A DNA stretch of 64,000 bases from Edaphobacter paludis (GTDB taxonomy: Bacteria > Acidobacteriota > Terriglobia > Terriglobales > Acidobacteriaceae). Below the pieces are notes generated by a model. That model had not been told where the DNA came from. It ran no database searches and saw only the letters and a list, made by a program, of their open reading frames with translations. Positions 8,020 through 16,833 of the stretch are shown here, piece after piece (positions within the stretch are counted from its first letter, which is position 1; each line of letters begins with the position of its first letter). The position numbers and the translations under genes are program-made. Location of the stretch: the NCBI RefSeq assembly GCF_039993895.1, contig NZ_CP121194.1, positions 1,798,001 through 1,862,000 of the forward strand, in the 5' to 3' direction.

Positions 8020-8766
8020 TTACTGCCTTTGCTGGAGGCGGGAGAGTTGATCGAGCAGGCGGGTTCGCTCTTCGGCGAGTACGGTTTCGACCGGTCCCTG
8101 TTCGAGGACGCTGCCGTCGGAAAATTTGATGACCTCGGCGGCCAGTTGGAATGCTTCGCCGACATCGTGGGTGACGGAGAGCACGGGGGTCTTTTTTGCG
8201 GCGAGCCAGCTTCGCAGATCGTCGAGCAGTTCGTCGCGCAGGGGAAGATGCAGACCGGCGAAGGGCTCGTCGAGCAGAAGGAGGCTGCCGGTGCTGACGG
8301 TAATTGCAGAGGTTGCGGCGCGGGCGACGGCGACACGCTGACGCTCTCCTCCGGACAACTTCCATGGCATGGAGTCGGCGAGCCCGGTCAGGCGAAACCG
8401 CTGTAAAGCTTCGTCGACGATTTCAGCCGAGGCTGCCGGGACGCCGTAGGCTATGTTTTGCCGCACCGTCATGTTGGGAAACAGTGCAGCTACCTGTGCC
8501 GCAAGCCGGACACCGCGCCGATAGGCGGGCAGGGAGATTCCAGCGGCGGTATCGAACAAGGTTGTCGTTGTAGCGCCGTGCAGGACGATTCTTCCTGCTG
8601 CCGGGCGCATCAATCCTGCAATTGCCCGGAGGATCGTTGTCTTGCCGCTGCCTGACGGGCCGAATAAAACTGTCCATGGCTCGGTCAGGTTGAAGGCGGC
8701 ATCGAAGGCGAGTGCTCCCTGACGATGTTGCATGGAGAAACTAAGATGAGGCGTGCGCTCAGACAA
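8020..8766 (-). CDS. modC: Molybdate ABC transporter ATP-binding protein ModC (no MOP domain)
   Basis: The 248-residue ATPase energises molybdate import by ModB. Walker A (GPSGSGKTT), Q-loop (AAQVAALFPNMTV), ABC signature (LSGGERQR), Walker B (SLLLLDEP) and H-loop (SVTHD) are all present. The protein stops right after the nucleotide-binding domain, about 100 residues shorter than E. coli-type ModC, so the C-terminal MOP domain that binds molybdate is absent. Its start overlaps the end of modB by 8 bp, and modA lies directly upstream, giving the order modA-modB-modC. Sulfate or tungstate use is possible for the family, but the ModA and ModB neighbours favour molybdate. Confidence 0.85.
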   Translation of the reverse strand: MSERTPHLSFSMQHRQGALAFDAAFNLTEPWTVLFGPSGSGKTTILRAIAGLMRPAAGRIVLHGATTTTLFDTAAGISLPAYRRGVRLAAQVAALFPNMTVRQNIAYGVPAASAEIVDEALQRFRLTGLADSMPWKLSGGERQRVAVARAATSAITVSTGSLLLLDEPFAGLHLPLRDELLDDLRSWLAAKKTPVLSVTHDVGEAFQLAAEVIKFSDGSVLEQGPVETVLAEERTRLLDQLSRLQQRQ

Positions 8767-9433
8767 GTTCGCCTCGCCCCAGCCCGCTTTCGCGGCGCGA
8801 GTAGATCACGATCAGCGCCACTAGAGAGACCACTACAAGCACCAATGCGGTTCGATTGGCACCACTGTAGTTGAAGTCCTGCACTTGGTCGTAGAGCGAG
8901 ATGGAGAGGGTCTGCGTGGCTCCGGGAATGTTGCCGCCGAGCATCAGCACGACGCCGAACTCGCCGACGGTGTGGGTGAAGGCAAGCACAGCGCTGGTCA
9001 GCAGGGAACCGCGTGTCAGGGGCATGACCACGCTCCAGAAGGTTCGCCACGGCGACGCTCCCAGCCCGGCCGATGCTTCGGTGTAGCCGCGATCGACGAC
9101 GCCGAACCCTGCCACCAGCGGCTGTACGGCAAAGGGCAGGCTGTAGAGGACCGATCCGACCAGCAATCCGGAAAAGCTGAAGGCGAGGGAGTGCCCGAAG
9201 ATTCGGGCGAGGATACGGCCCGGAGTGGTGAGCGGGCCGAGCATGACTAGCAGGTAGAATCCCAGCACCGTTGGCGGCAGGACCAGAGGCAGGGCTACGA
9301 GTGCCTGTACTACCGCTCGTCCTGCGCCTTTGCCTGAGGCGATCCACCATGCCAGCGGCAGCGCAACTACCAGCAGAATTGCTGTTGTGCTTGCAGCCAG
9401 CCGCAGGGTCAACCAAAGCGCCTCAAAATCCAT
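8759..9433 (-). CDS. modB: Molybdate ABC transporter permease ModB
   Basis: This roughly 224-residue inner-membrane permease has about five hydrophobic segments, beginning with LRLAASTTAILLVVALPLAW. It carries the family's ATPase-docking loop (EASAGLGASPWRTFWSVVMPLTRGSL) and the ModB/CysW signature around TVGEFGVVLMLGGNIPGATQTL. The ATG at 9433 is chosen because it gives the usual ModB length. A TTG at 9475 would add 14 atypical residues, but neither start has a clear ribosome-binding site. The gene sits between modA and modC, overlapping modC by 8 bp. Together they form a high-affinity molybdate uptake system supplying molybdenum cofactor. Confidence 0.88.
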   Translation of the reverse strand: MDFEALWLTLRLAASTTAILLVVALPLAWWIASGKGAGRAVVQALVALPLVLPPTVLGFYLLVMLGPLTTPGRILARIFGHSLAFSFSGLLVGSVLYSLPFAVQPLVAGFGVVDRGYTEASAGLGASPWRTFWSVVMPLTRGSLLTSAVLAFTHTVGEFGVVLMLGGNIPGATQTLSISLYDQVQDFNYSGANRTALVLVVVSLVALIVIYSRRESGLGRGELV

Positions 9434-9481
9434 ACAGCGCCAGTCTATACATTTTGCAAAGGCCGCTGGCTGCAACTCACC

Positions 9482-10243
9482 CTATCGCACTGCCGCCAGA
9501 CCCAGCTTGCTCAGATTTGTCTGCACGGTGGGCGTCAGCAGCCAGTCGAGAAAGGCATGGGCGTCAGCGCGGTGTTTGGACTTCGCTATGACTACGGCGC
9601 ATTGGCGCAGTTCGGGGTAGACCGTGGGCACCAGCACATAAGTGCCTATCTCTTTGAAGTGTGCTGTATCTGCCGTCGTCAAGGAGATCAGGCCGAGTTG
9701 GGCGTTGCCCGACTCCACGAACTGCGCGGTCTGTGCGATATTCTCCGCAACCACCAGATGCGGAGACACCTTGTCGTAGAGGTTAAGCTTATGGAGTGCT
9801 GCCACCGCCGCCCGGCCATAAGGGGCGTGCTCAGCGTTTGCAATGGCAATCCGAGTTACTCGCGGGTCGGTCAGCTTCTCCATGCTGAGTGGTTGCAAAG
9901 GAGAGTCCTTGCGCGCCCAGAGAACCAGTGTTCCTTTCGCGTAGGCGGTTGGCTCTTTCATGTCCGAAAGTCCGGCGGCTACTACCTTTTCGGGAAACAC
10001 GAAATCCGCTGCCAGGAAGAGGTCCATGGGGGCGCCGTTCAAAATCTGCGTCGTCAGCGTGGCGGAAGATCCGTAGCTGACGATCAGTTTTATTCCGGTT
10101 GCATGTTCATAAGCCGCGGCCAGGACGGGCATGACCGGCTGCAGATCCGCTGCCGCTGCTACATGTAGTTCCTTTTGTCCCCACGCTGTACCTGCACCAA
10201 AGAACCCGCTTACCAATACAAGGCAAAGAAGAACAGATCTCAT
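9482..10243 (-). CDS. modA: Molybdate ABC transporter substrate-binding protein ModA
   Basis: The 253-residue periplasmic binding protein starts with a clear signal peptide (MRSVLLCLVLVSGFFGAGTAWG). The mature part follows the ModA pattern: ELHVAAAADLQPVMPVLAAAYEHATGIKL, then VSYGSSATLTTQILNGAPMDLFLAAD, with the GSS and adjacent residues expected to hold the oxyanion. The C-terminal part (SKHRADAHAFLDWLLTP) is typical of the family. It is the first gene of modABC. It is transcribed divergently from thrC, with only 42 bp between the two start codons, so the two promoters must overlap or lie inside the neighbouring gene. Confidence 0.9.
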   Translation of the reverse strand: MRSVLLCLVLVSGFFGAGTAWGQKELHVAAAADLQPVMPVLAAAYEHATGIKLIVSYGSSATLTTQILNGAPMDLFLAADFVFPEKVVAAGLSDMKEPTAYAKGTLVLWARKDSPLQPLSMEKLTDPRVTRIAIANAEHAPYGRAAVAALHKLNLYDKVSPHLVVAENIAQTAQFVESGNAQLGLISLTTADTAHFKEIGTYVLVPTVYPELRQCAVVIAKSKHRADAHAFLDWLLTPTVQTNLSKLGLAAVR

Positions 10244-10285
10244 CTTTTGGTTGACTCCGCTCTTTACGGTAACCTAGATAGAACA

Positions 10286-11680
10286 ATGAAAGTCGCGACC
10301 CATCATCTTAGATGCACAGAATGCGGAGCCGTCATTACCGGCAGCGCCGTCAACAGCATATTTCGCTGCCCGGACTGCAATGGACTCTATGACGTCATCT
10401 ATCCCTGGTCGCCTGCTACCGGTTCGTCTGAAGCGAACAACCACAATCTGCCGAATGCGAGCGCGCTTCGCTGGCTGTGGCAGGAGCGCCGCACCTCGAC
10501 CCTGCCTATAGACCAGAGCGGCGTCTGGCGCTTCCGCGACCTCTTTCCTATCGTGGAAGACCCGGCGAACATTGTCACTCTTCGCGAGGGCAATACACCG
10601 CTCTACGACCTGCCGCGCTGCGCCAAGGCGGTCGGCCTCGATTCGCTGCTGGCGAAACACCAGGGCATGAACCCTACCGGCTCCTTTAAGGACACCGGCA
10701 TGACGGCTGCCCTGTCGGTCGCCGCTGACCGCAAATTCGAGTGGGTTGCCTGCGCGTCGACGGGGAATACTTCGGCTGCGATGGCCGCCTATGCCGCACG
10801 TGCCGGGCTGCGCAGCATCGTCTTCATCCCCGAGGGAAAGATCGCCTGGGGCAAGCTCTCGCAGTCGATGGACTACGGCGCGCTGACCATTCAACTGAAG
10901 ACCGATTTCGACGGTTGCGTCCGCATCCTGACCGATCTGGTGACGCGCTTTCCGATCTATCTGCTGAACTCGGTCAACCCCTATCGGCTCGAAGGCCAGA
11001 AGACTCCCGCGTTTGAGATCCTCGAACAGCTTGAATGGCAGGTGCCTGACCACATCGTCGTTCCCGGTGGCAATCTGGCCAACTCGTCTGCGCTCGGAAA
11101 AGGCTTCATGGAGATGCATCGCCTCGGTCTCATTTCGCGCATTCCGAAGATCAGCATCATTCAGGCGGAGGGTGCCAATCCTCTGTATCGCTGGTATATG
11201 GATTCAAACCGCATCATGCGTCCCGTTACCGCCGACACTCGCGCGACCGCGATCCGCATCGGCAACCCGGCCTCGTGGCGCAAGGCAGCCAATGTGATCG
11301 ATAAGCTTGGCGGCTGGTGCGAGCAGGTCTCCGAGCAGGAGATTGCGCTGGCCAAGGCGCAGATCGGTGCTGAAGGCGTTGGGTGCGAGCCTGCATCCGC
11401 TGTTACTTTCGCCGGCCTGAAAAAGCTGGTCGCGCTGGGTAAGGTCACGCGCGAGGAGCGTGTTGTGCTTATTCTGACGGGGCACACCCTCAAAGACTCC
11501 CAATACACTATCGACTACCATCGGGGAGAGTTGCTGACCGAGGCTGAAAACGCCCAGATCTCCGCCGAGGACCAGGCACTGCACGCTGCTTTGCGTAAGC
11601 CGCCTATTGTTCTTGAACCGGACTCGGACGTCGTGCTGCATGCGCTTGAATCCCACATGAAGCTCGCTCAGCCTGTATGA
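10286..11680 (+). CDS. thrC: Threonine synthase
   Basis: The 464-residue PLP enzyme converts O-phosphohomoserine to threonine in the cytoplasm. The N-terminus has a zinc-ribbon-like cysteine set (C10, C13, C28 and C31 in RCTECG and CPDCN). The PLP lysine is K135 in NPTGSFKDTGM, and ASTGNTSAA matches the phosphate-binding loop. EGVGCEPASAVTFAGLKKL near the C-terminus is also typical. The ATG at 10286 is chosen because the longer in-frame reading from 10175 would run into the modA gene and has no family resemblance. It overlaps thrB by 4 bp (ATGA), so the pair is a translationally coupled thrCB operon. Confidence 0.93.
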   Translation: MKVATHHLRCTECGAVITGSAVNSIFRCPDCNGLYDVIYPWSPATGSSEANNHNLPNASALRWLWQERRTSTLPIDQSGVWRFRDLFPIVEDPANIVTLREGNTPLYDLPRCAKAVGLDSLLAKHQGMNPTGSFKDTGMTAALSVAADRKFEWVACASTGNTSAAMAAYAARAGLRSIVFIPEGKIAWGKLSQSMDYGALTIQLKTDFDGCVRILTDLVTRFPIYLLNSVNPYRLEGQKTPAFEILEQLEWQVPDHIVVPGGNLANSSALGKGFMEMHRLGLISRIPKISIIQAEGANPLYRWYMDSNRIMRPVTADTRATAIRIGNPASWRKAANVIDKLGGWCEQVSEQEIALAKAQIGAEGVGCEPASAVTFAGLKKLVALGKVTREERVVLILTGHTLKDSQYTIDYHRGELLTEAENAQISAEDQALHAALRKPPIVLEPDSDVVLHALESHMKLAQPV

Positions 11681-12570
11681 CGCCCCTACATCTGCGTTTG
11701 CCAGCAACCTCTGCCAACCTTGGCCCGGGCTTCGACGCTCTGGGGCTCGCGATGGCGCTCTACCTCACGGTTGATGCGACGATTGCGGAGTCCTTCGGGA
11801 TCGCGGCCACGGGTCGCAATGCCGACCTTTGTGGGGATGCCGAAAATAGCCTCATCTTTACGACTTACAGCAGCGTGCTTGCAGCAAATGGCAAGCCGGT
11901 TACGCCTCTGCATCTCGAACTGAATAATGAGATTCCTCTCGGGATGGGCTGCGGTTCCAGTGCGGCGGCGCTGCTCGCCGGTGTTTTGCTCGCCGATCAT
12001 TTCGGGAAACTGAATTGGACCAGCCAGCAGATTCTGGAAGAAGCCTGTCGCCGTGAGGGCCACCCCGACAACGTCGCTGCCTGCTATCTGGGCGGAATGA
12101 CGGCGTCTGCTGATGATGGAAGCCACGTGGTAACAGCAACCTGCGGACAAAATATCACCTGGAACTTGTATATTGCACTGCCGTCGGTGAGCCTCGCTAC
12201 GGAGAAGGCGCGGGCGCTTTTGCCGCCCACGTACTCTCGTGCCGACGCGGTCGCCAATGTTCAGGCTACAGCGCTGCTTGTGGCTGCGTTTGCGCTCAAT
12301 CGCGGCGATCTGCTGCGGACTGCGATGCGGGATCGAATTCATCAGCCGTATCGCATGGAGGCGTGTCCTCTTCTGCCCCGGCTTCTGCCTTTGAGCGAGA
12401 CACCCGGCGTCCTCGGGGTGGCGCTTAGCGGCGCGGGGCCCTCGGTTCTTGTGATTGCTGAGGAGTCCGCCGCTGACACGCTGCCGGCGATCATTCGTCA
12501 AACTGCGGGGGATGACGATCTCGAGATTATCCAAACCACGATCGCTGCCGGAACTGTCATTCAGAGGTAG
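11677..12570 (+). CDS. thrB: Homoserine kinase
   Basis: The 297-residue GHMP-family kinase phosphorylates homoserine, supplying the substrate of threonine synthase encoded just upstream. The N-terminal PATSANLGPGFDALGLA and the ATP-binding PLGMGCGSSAAALLAG motif are clear, as is the C-terminal GVALSGAGPSVLVIA (motif 3). Length is normal for bacterial ThrB. Its start overlaps the thrC stop by 4 bp, and a strong terminator follows about 140 bp downstream. Confidence 0.94.
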   Translation: MTPLHLRLPATSANLGPGFDALGLAMALYLTVDATIAESFGIAATGRNADLCGDAENSLIFTTYSSVLAANGKPVTPLHLELNNEIPLGMGCGSSAAALLAGVLLADHFGKLNWTSQQILEEACRREGHPDNVAACYLGGMTASADDGSHVVTATCGQNITWNLYIALPSVSLATEKARALLPPTYSRADAVANVQATALLVAAFALNRGDLLRTAMRDRIHQPYRMEACPLLPRLLPLSETPGVLGVALSGAGPSVLVIAEESAADTLPAIIRQTAGDDDLEIIQTTIAAGTVIQR

Positions 12571-12708
12571 ATGGGCAGACCTATCGGGCCTCATCAGAGG
12601 TCCCCTAAACGGGTAACCATTTCAACAAGTTACTTAAGATTTCTTTACCTTTCTCCACTTCCTTCGTACCTTAGCTCCTGTGGGCAGTTCTGGGGAGGGC
12701 TGCTACGC

Positions 12709-12752
12709 CGCCCGTTGACCTCTTTCATTAGAGGTCCGGGCGTTTGCCTTTT
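12709..12752 (+). terminator. Terminator after thrCB
   Basis: A long hairpin: CGCCCG (12709-12714) plus GACCTCT (12717-12723) pair with AGAGGTC and CGGGCG (12730-12742), with a 2-nt bulge and a 6-nt loop. It is followed by TTTGCCTTTT. Confidence 0.8.
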
Positions 12753-12844
12753 AAGGTGCTTTCCGGTCTGAAACTCTTCCTCGCCGTGAGCATCTATTAT
12801 TGAGAGGACTGCTCTATAACAGCAGAACATCCGGAGGGAAGTAC

Positions 12845-13177
12845 ATGGCAGGACAGTTCGTAACGAACATCAACGACGCATCCTTTGAAAAAGAGGTCCT
12901 TCAGTCGGACCAACCCGTGCTTGTAGATTTTTGGGCTGCATGGTGTGGCCCGTGCCGCGCGCTTGCGCCGATCGTCGACGAGGTGGCCAACACGTATCAG
13001 GGCAAGCTCAAGGTCATGAAGATGGACGTTGACGCCAACACGGCAACACCTGCGCGCTACGGCATCCGCGGCATTCCCGCGCTTCTTATCTTCAAAGGCG
13101 GCCAGGTGGCCGAACAGATCGTCGGCTATGTACCCAAGGACACGATCGACAAGTCGGTACTCAAGGTCCTCGCATAA
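12845..13177 (+). CDS. trxA: Thioredoxin
   Basis: The 110-residue protein is a typical cytoplasmic thioredoxin with the redox motif WCGPC (C34 and C37), VDFWAAWCGPCRALAPIVDE before it and the cis-proline GIRGIPALLIFKGG. It reduces protein disulfides using thioredoxin reductase. The ATG at 12845 has the ribosome-binding site GGAGGG 7 nt upstream; the longer reading from 12800 lacks one. A GC-rich hairpin follows the stop. It appears monocistronic. Confidence 0.95.
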   Translation: MAGQFVTNINDASFEKEVLQSDQPVLVDFWAAWCGPCRALAPIVDEVANTYQGKLKVMKMDVDANTATPARYGIRGIPALLIFKGGQVAEQIVGYVPKDTIDKSVLKVLA

Positions 13178-13206
13178 GTTTGTACCCAACGTCTCAAAAC
13201 TCAAGC

Positions 13207-13235
13207 GGCCCGGCAACCAGCCGGGCCATTTCTTT
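13207..13235 (+). terminator. Terminator after trxA
   Basis: Perfect 8-bp GC arms GGCCCGGC/GCCGGGCC at 13207-13214 and 13220-13227 with a 5-nt loop, followed by ATTTCTTT. Thirty bases past the trxA stop. Confidence 0.8.
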
Positions 13236-13345
13236 GCGCTGCATCGATCCTCTGACTGCCTCTTCTGCGATTGCAAGGGATTTATTTATTGCTAAAGCTG
13301 AGGGACGCCTATATACATATCGCACTCCAGTTTCCGAGGAACTCA

Positions 13346-13813
13346 ATGAAACGTTTGCTTATAGCAGTTCTCTGCCTGATGGTACCTGCCTGCGCCTTTG
13401 CAGCCGACAACAGTTATAAAGTCACCTACGATGGAGGTTCGCTCCCCGGTGTCAAAGCCAGCAAAACAGTAAAACTTTACGTCGATCCAACCCTTGTAAG
13501 AATCGTTGATGATAAGAAGGAAGTCATTAACATTCCAGCATCGTCCATCACTGAAATTTCTTATGGGCAGGATGTTCATCGTCGCGTAGGTGCTGCCATA
13601 GGTCTTGCTGTGGTTAGCTTTGGCGTCGGCGCATTGATGGCGCTGACCAAATCGAAAAAGCACTATGTTGGCTTGACATGGGCAAACGGTGACCAAAAGG
13701 GTGGTTTTGCCATGCAATGCGATAAGAATGAATACCGCGGTATATTAGCCGCTCTGGAAGGTATCACAGGCAAGAAGGCTATCAACTCGGACTCGATGAC
13801 AGTAAAAAACTAA
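13346..13813 (+). CDS. Small secreted or membrane-anchored protein of unknown function
   Basis: The 155-residue protein is not recognised. It starts with a signal peptide (MKRLLIAVLCLMVPACAFAADN) and has a small basic domain (VTYDGGSLPGVKASKTVKLYVDP). A glycine-rich hydrophobic helix (GAAIGLAVVSFGVGALMAL) is followed by SKKHYVGLTWANGDQKGGFAMQCDKNEYRGILAALEGITGKKA. The segment GGSLPGV...LYV and the pattern of a PH-like beta domain interrupted by one helix resemble proteins exported to the envelope in related soil bacteria, but no function follows. The ATG at 13346 has GAGGA 6 nt upstream. It has its own strong terminator. Confidence 0.75.
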   Translation: MKRLLIAVLCLMVPACAFAADNSYKVTYDGGSLPGVKASKTVKLYVDPTLVRIVDDKKEVINIPASSITEISYGQDVHRRVGAAIGLAVVSFGVGALMALTKSKKHYVGLTWANGDQKGGFAMQCDKNEYRGILAALEGITGKKAINSDSMTVKN

Positions 13814-13826
13814 GAAAGCTTACTAG

Positions 13827-13866
13827 AAATCCATCCTTTGCCTCTGCGAAGGATGGATTTTTTCTT
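13827..13866 (+). terminator. Strong terminator after the small secreted protein gene
   Basis: Perfect 12-bp arms at 13827-13838 and 13849-13860 with a 10-nt loop, running into a TTTTTT tract (13858-13863). Confidence 0.92.
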
Positions 13867-13931
13867 GTTTGTTCTCGTTGCTACTCTTCTTCTCAATTAC
13901 CGAACCGATCCTGAGCCGTTACACTTTTTAA

Positions 13932-15323
13932 ATGCTTGAATGGATGCTCTTCCGCACGATCATGGTGGCCTTCTTCATCCTGGCCAACAGCTTCTTCGTC
14001 GCTGCTGAGTTTGCCCTTGTCAGCGTACGTGAGACGCGCATTCAGCAACTTATCGCGCTTGGCCGTCCCGGGGCGCGTACTGTGCTCCAACTCAAGCACA
14101 ATATCGACGAGTTTCTTCCTGCCGTGCAGTTCGGTGTTACGCTGGCCGCACTTGCCCTTGGCTGGATCGGTGAACCCGCCGTTGCGGAGATGATCCTCCA
14201 GCTTGTACATCACTGGCTGCACCTGATGCCAACGTACGCCGTCGTCTACGCTCATACGCTCGCTGTCATCATCTCTTTTGGGCTGATTACTTATTTTGAA
14301 GTTCTGCTGGGTGAACTGGTGCCCAAGTCACTCGCATTGCAGCGAGCGGAGCGCATCGCACTCGCCGTTGCCGGACCGATGGACGTGTTTATCCGCATCA
14401 CGCGGCCTGCGGTCAACCTTATGAATAACTCGGCAGCGCTTGTGCTCAAGCTTTTTCGCGCACCGCTCCACGGCGAAGGCGCTGTCCACTCGCCGGAAGA
14501 GATCAAGCTGATTGCCACCGCCACGCGCCGCATGGGTCTTCTGCCTGTCTTTCAGGAGGAGATCATCCATCGCGCCATCGAGCTGAACCATGTGACGGTT
14601 CGCGAGATCATGACACCGCGCGGTAAGATTTTTTCGCTACCCGCCGACCTTCTTGTCGAGATGGCGAGCGGCCGCATCGTCGAAGAGCAGCACTCCCGCA
14701 TCCCCGTGTATGACCCGGCCAAGGGGCCTGAGAATATCATCGGCATCGTTTATTCCAAGGACATCTCGCGACTCATGCACTTTCGTGGCGTGGCGCTTAG
14801 CCTCGGCGGCAAAGGCGGATCAGGGCTTACGCTGCGTCAGGTCATGCATGAGCTCATGGTGGTTCCGGAGACCAAGCTGGCGGTTGAGCTGCTGCAGGAG
14901 TTTCAGGAACGCCGCCGTCAGATGGCCATCGTCGTCGATGAGTTTGGATCGACCGTCGGAATTGTGACCGCCGAAGATGCGCTGGAACAGATCGTGGGTG
15001 AGCTCGACGACGAGTTTGACATCGCTCCGCGCAGCCCGCTGCTCAGCTCCACGGGAGCGATGTCGCTCGACGGCAGCACCACCCTCCGCGACCTTGGCAC
15101 CCAGCTCCACTGGGAGTTTCCGCGCGAGGCCGGAGTGGAGACGCTTGCAGGCTTTATGCTGGCGCACCTCGGTCACATTCCCACCGTGGGCGAGAGCATT
15201 GAGCACGCCGGTCGCCGCTACTCCGTCGCCGAGATGAACGGCCGCCGCATCAGCCGCGTCACGGTCCAGATACTCACCCCGGCAAAAGCGCTGGAGCCGA
15301 AGGGTAGGGAAGCAAAGGTATGA
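13932..15323 (+). CDS. CNNM/HlyC-CorC family transporter-like protein (DUF21, two CBS, CorC/HlyC domain)
   Basis: The 463-residue inner-membrane protein has the standard layout. A DUF21/CNNM transmembrane domain covers about residues 1-195 (FFILANSFFVAAEFALVSVRETRI is the hallmark start), a CBS pair about 210-335 (VREIMTPRGKIFSLPAD, IVVDEFGSTVGIVTAEDALEQIVGE), and a C-terminal CorC/HlyC domain about 355-440. The family is linked to magnesium or cobalt efflux and was formerly called haemolysin C; haemolysis is not implied. Its last 4 bp overlap the start of the DppB-like permease gene, so the two are co-transcribed although no functional link is known. Confidence 0.88.
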   Translation: MLEWMLFRTIMVAFFILANSFFVAAEFALVSVRETRIQQLIALGRPGARTVLQLKHNIDEFLPAVQFGVTLAALALGWIGEPAVAEMILQLVHHWLHLMPTYAVVYAHTLAVIISFGLITYFEVLLGELVPKSLALQRAERIALAVAGPMDVFIRITRPAVNLMNNSAALVLKLFRAPLHGEGAVHSPEEIKLIATATRRMGLLPVFQEEIIHRAIELNHVTVREIMTPRGKIFSLPADLLVEMASGRIVEEQHSRIPVYDPAKGPENIIGIVYSKDISRLMHFRGVALSLGGKGGSGLTLRQVMHELMVVPETKLAVELLQEFQERRRQMAIVVDEFGSTVGIVTAEDALEQIVGELDDEFDIAPRSPLLSSTGAMSLDGSTTLRDLGTQLHWEFPREAGVETLAGFMLAHLGHIPTVGESIEHAGRRYSVAEMNGRRISRVTVQILTPAKALEPKGREAKV

Positions 15324-16267
15324 AGCCAGCGCTGTGGAATCCGATTCGCCGCATTCTGCTTACGCTTCCCGTCATTTGGGTGGTTGTCTCGGTTGTCTTC
15401 CTGCTGATCCATCTTGTCCCGGGCGACCCCATTGCGCAGATGCTGGGAGAAGGTGCGAACACCGCTGACATCGCTGCGCTGCGCCACGCCTATGGCTTTG
15501 ACGCTCCGCTCAGCCAGCAGTATGCCCACTATTGGCATGGAATCCTGCGCGGTGACCTTGGCCAGTCGCTGCGTCTCCACGACTCGGTTACGCATCTTGT
15601 GCTTCAGCGCTATCCCTACACGCTTGCGCTTACCCTGGCTGCGCTGCTCATTGGAATTGCTGTCTCTGTTCCTTCGGGTATTCTTTCGGCGCTGCATCGT
15701 AATCGCTGGCAGGACCGTACCCTAGGCGTCGTCTCGCTGGTTGGGCTTTCGTTTCCCAACTTCGCGCTGGGCCCTATTCTCATCCTCGTCTTCTCGATCT
15801 ATTTTGGATGGCTTCCGGTCTCGACTGCAGGGACTGGAGGTGTGGGCGACTTTCTCGTGCATCTGATTCTGCCGGCGATCACACTTGGGCTCGGCCTTGC
15901 CGCCATCCTCACGCGCATGGTGCGCACCGCGATGCTTGAAGAGCTGGGGCAGGACTACATCCGCACCGCTCGCGCCAAGGGACTCAGCGAGCACGCTGTC
16001 GTCTACCGTCACGCGCTGCGGAACGCGCTGATTCCCGTGCTCACGGTGATCGGGCTGCAATTCGGTTCGCTGCTGTCGGGAGCTATCGTCACGGAGACGA
16101 TCTTCAGTTGGCCGGGCATAGGCCGCCTCACGCTGTCGGCTATTTCGAATCGAGACTATGCGCTGGTGCAGGGCTGCATTCTTGCTGTCGGCCTGACCTA
16201 CGTCGCTATCAATCTACTGACCGATGTGGCCTACACAATCGCTAACCCGCGAATGCGCAGCCAGTAG
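15320..16267 (+). CDS. ABC transporter permease, DppB/OppB family
   Basis: The 315-residue inner-membrane permease has the family N-terminus (LPVIWVVVSVVFLLIHLVPGDPI), about six membrane helices and the ATPase-docking loop DYIRTARAKGLSEHAVVYRHALRNALIPVL. Members form the channel of peptide, nickel or oligosaccharide importers with a DppC-type partner. A DppC-type gene lies 1.2 kb away but on the opposite strand. No substrate-binding protein or ATPase gene is present in the window, so the substrate is unknown. The start overlaps the upstream CNNM gene by 4 bp. Confidence 0.9.
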   Translation: MKPALWNPIRRILLTLPVIWVVVSVVFLLIHLVPGDPIAQMLGEGANTADIAALRHAYGFDAPLSQQYAHYWHGILRGDLGQSLRLHDSVTHLVLQRYPYTLALTLAALLIGIAVSVPSGILSALHRNRWQDRTLGVVSLVGLSFPNFALGPILILVFSIYFGWLPVSTAGTGGVGDFLVHLILPAITLGLGLAAILTRMVRTAMLEELGQDYIRTARAKGLSEHAVVYRHALRNALIPVLTVIGLQFGSLLSGAIVTETIFSWPGIGRLTLSAISNRDYALVQGCILAVGLTYVAINLLTDVAYTIANPRMRSQ

Positions 16268-16306
16268 ATCGAGACAGGATTTGCTGTTGGTGTGGAGGAA
16301 GGCAAC

Positions 16307-16335
16307 CGCAGATTCCCTTCGGGAATGACAACCAA
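16307..16335 (+). repeat. 29-bp direct repeat, copy 1
   Basis: Begins cgcagattcccttcg and ends gacaaccaa. It is identical over 29 bp to 17405-17433, in the same orientation. It contains a small hairpin ATTCCC-TTC-GGGAAT. The two copies bracket the two small genes between the dppB- and dppC-like genes. Confidence 0.85.
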
Positions 16336-16372
16336 GAGGCACGGCCGACTCTACGAGAACTGCTACTTTGCT

Positions 16373-16828
16373 CTAAAGCAACTCCACAATGCGGGCGTCA
16401 ACGCCACTCTCACCCACAGTCATCAATGCTACCGTTACCGGAAGATTGAATCGGCGTGGACCAGCGCTTCCGGGATTCAGATACATCACGCCATCCCGCA
16501 CTTCGACCGAAGGCTTATGCGAGTGGCCACTGACGACCGCAGCCACTCCAGCCACAACGGGATTGATATCTAAATCCGTGACCGAGTGGACCAGGTAAAA
16601 CAGCCGTCCTTGAAGCTCCACTACGTCGGTAGCGGGAAGCTCCGCGCACTTGCCCCCGTGATCGATGTTGCCCCGAATCGCTGTTACCGGGGCGATCCCT
16701 CGCAACGCGTCCAGAATGCGCGCATCGCCGACATCTCCGGCATGAAGAATATGTTCCACCCCGGCCAACGCAGTGACGGCCTCAGGCCGCAATAGTCCAT
16801 GGGTGTCTGAAATTACCCCGACCAGCAT
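16373..16828 (-). CDS. YfcE/MJ0936-type metallophosphoesterase
   Basis: The 151-residue cytoplasmic protein has the dinuclear metal site of the family: ISDTHG at residues 6-11, HAGDVGD near 35, IRGNID near 54 and GHSHKP near 97, with NPGSAGPRR following. Small enzymes of this type hydrolyse phosphodiesters, and their physiological substrates are usually unknown. The usual LVHGH segment reads LVHSVTDLD here, so one canonical glycine/histidine pair is altered. It starts 5 bp after the stop of the upstream unknown gene, so the two are probably co-transcribed. Confidence 0.82.
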   Translation of the reverse strand: MLVGVISDTHGLLRPEAVTALAGVEHILHAGDVGDARILDALRGIAPVTAIRGNIDHGGKCAELPATDVVELQGRLFYLVHSVTDLDINPVVAGVAAVVSGHSHKPSVEVRDGVMYLNPGSAGPRRFNLPVTVALMTVGESGVDARIVELL

Positions 16829-16833
16829 GGCGA

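Noticed and set aside
10175..10285. Upstream start for threonine synthase
   Set aside because: It would overlap the divergent modA gene by about 70 bp, and the added residues are unlike the family. The ATG at 10286 starts exactly at the zinc-ribbon part.
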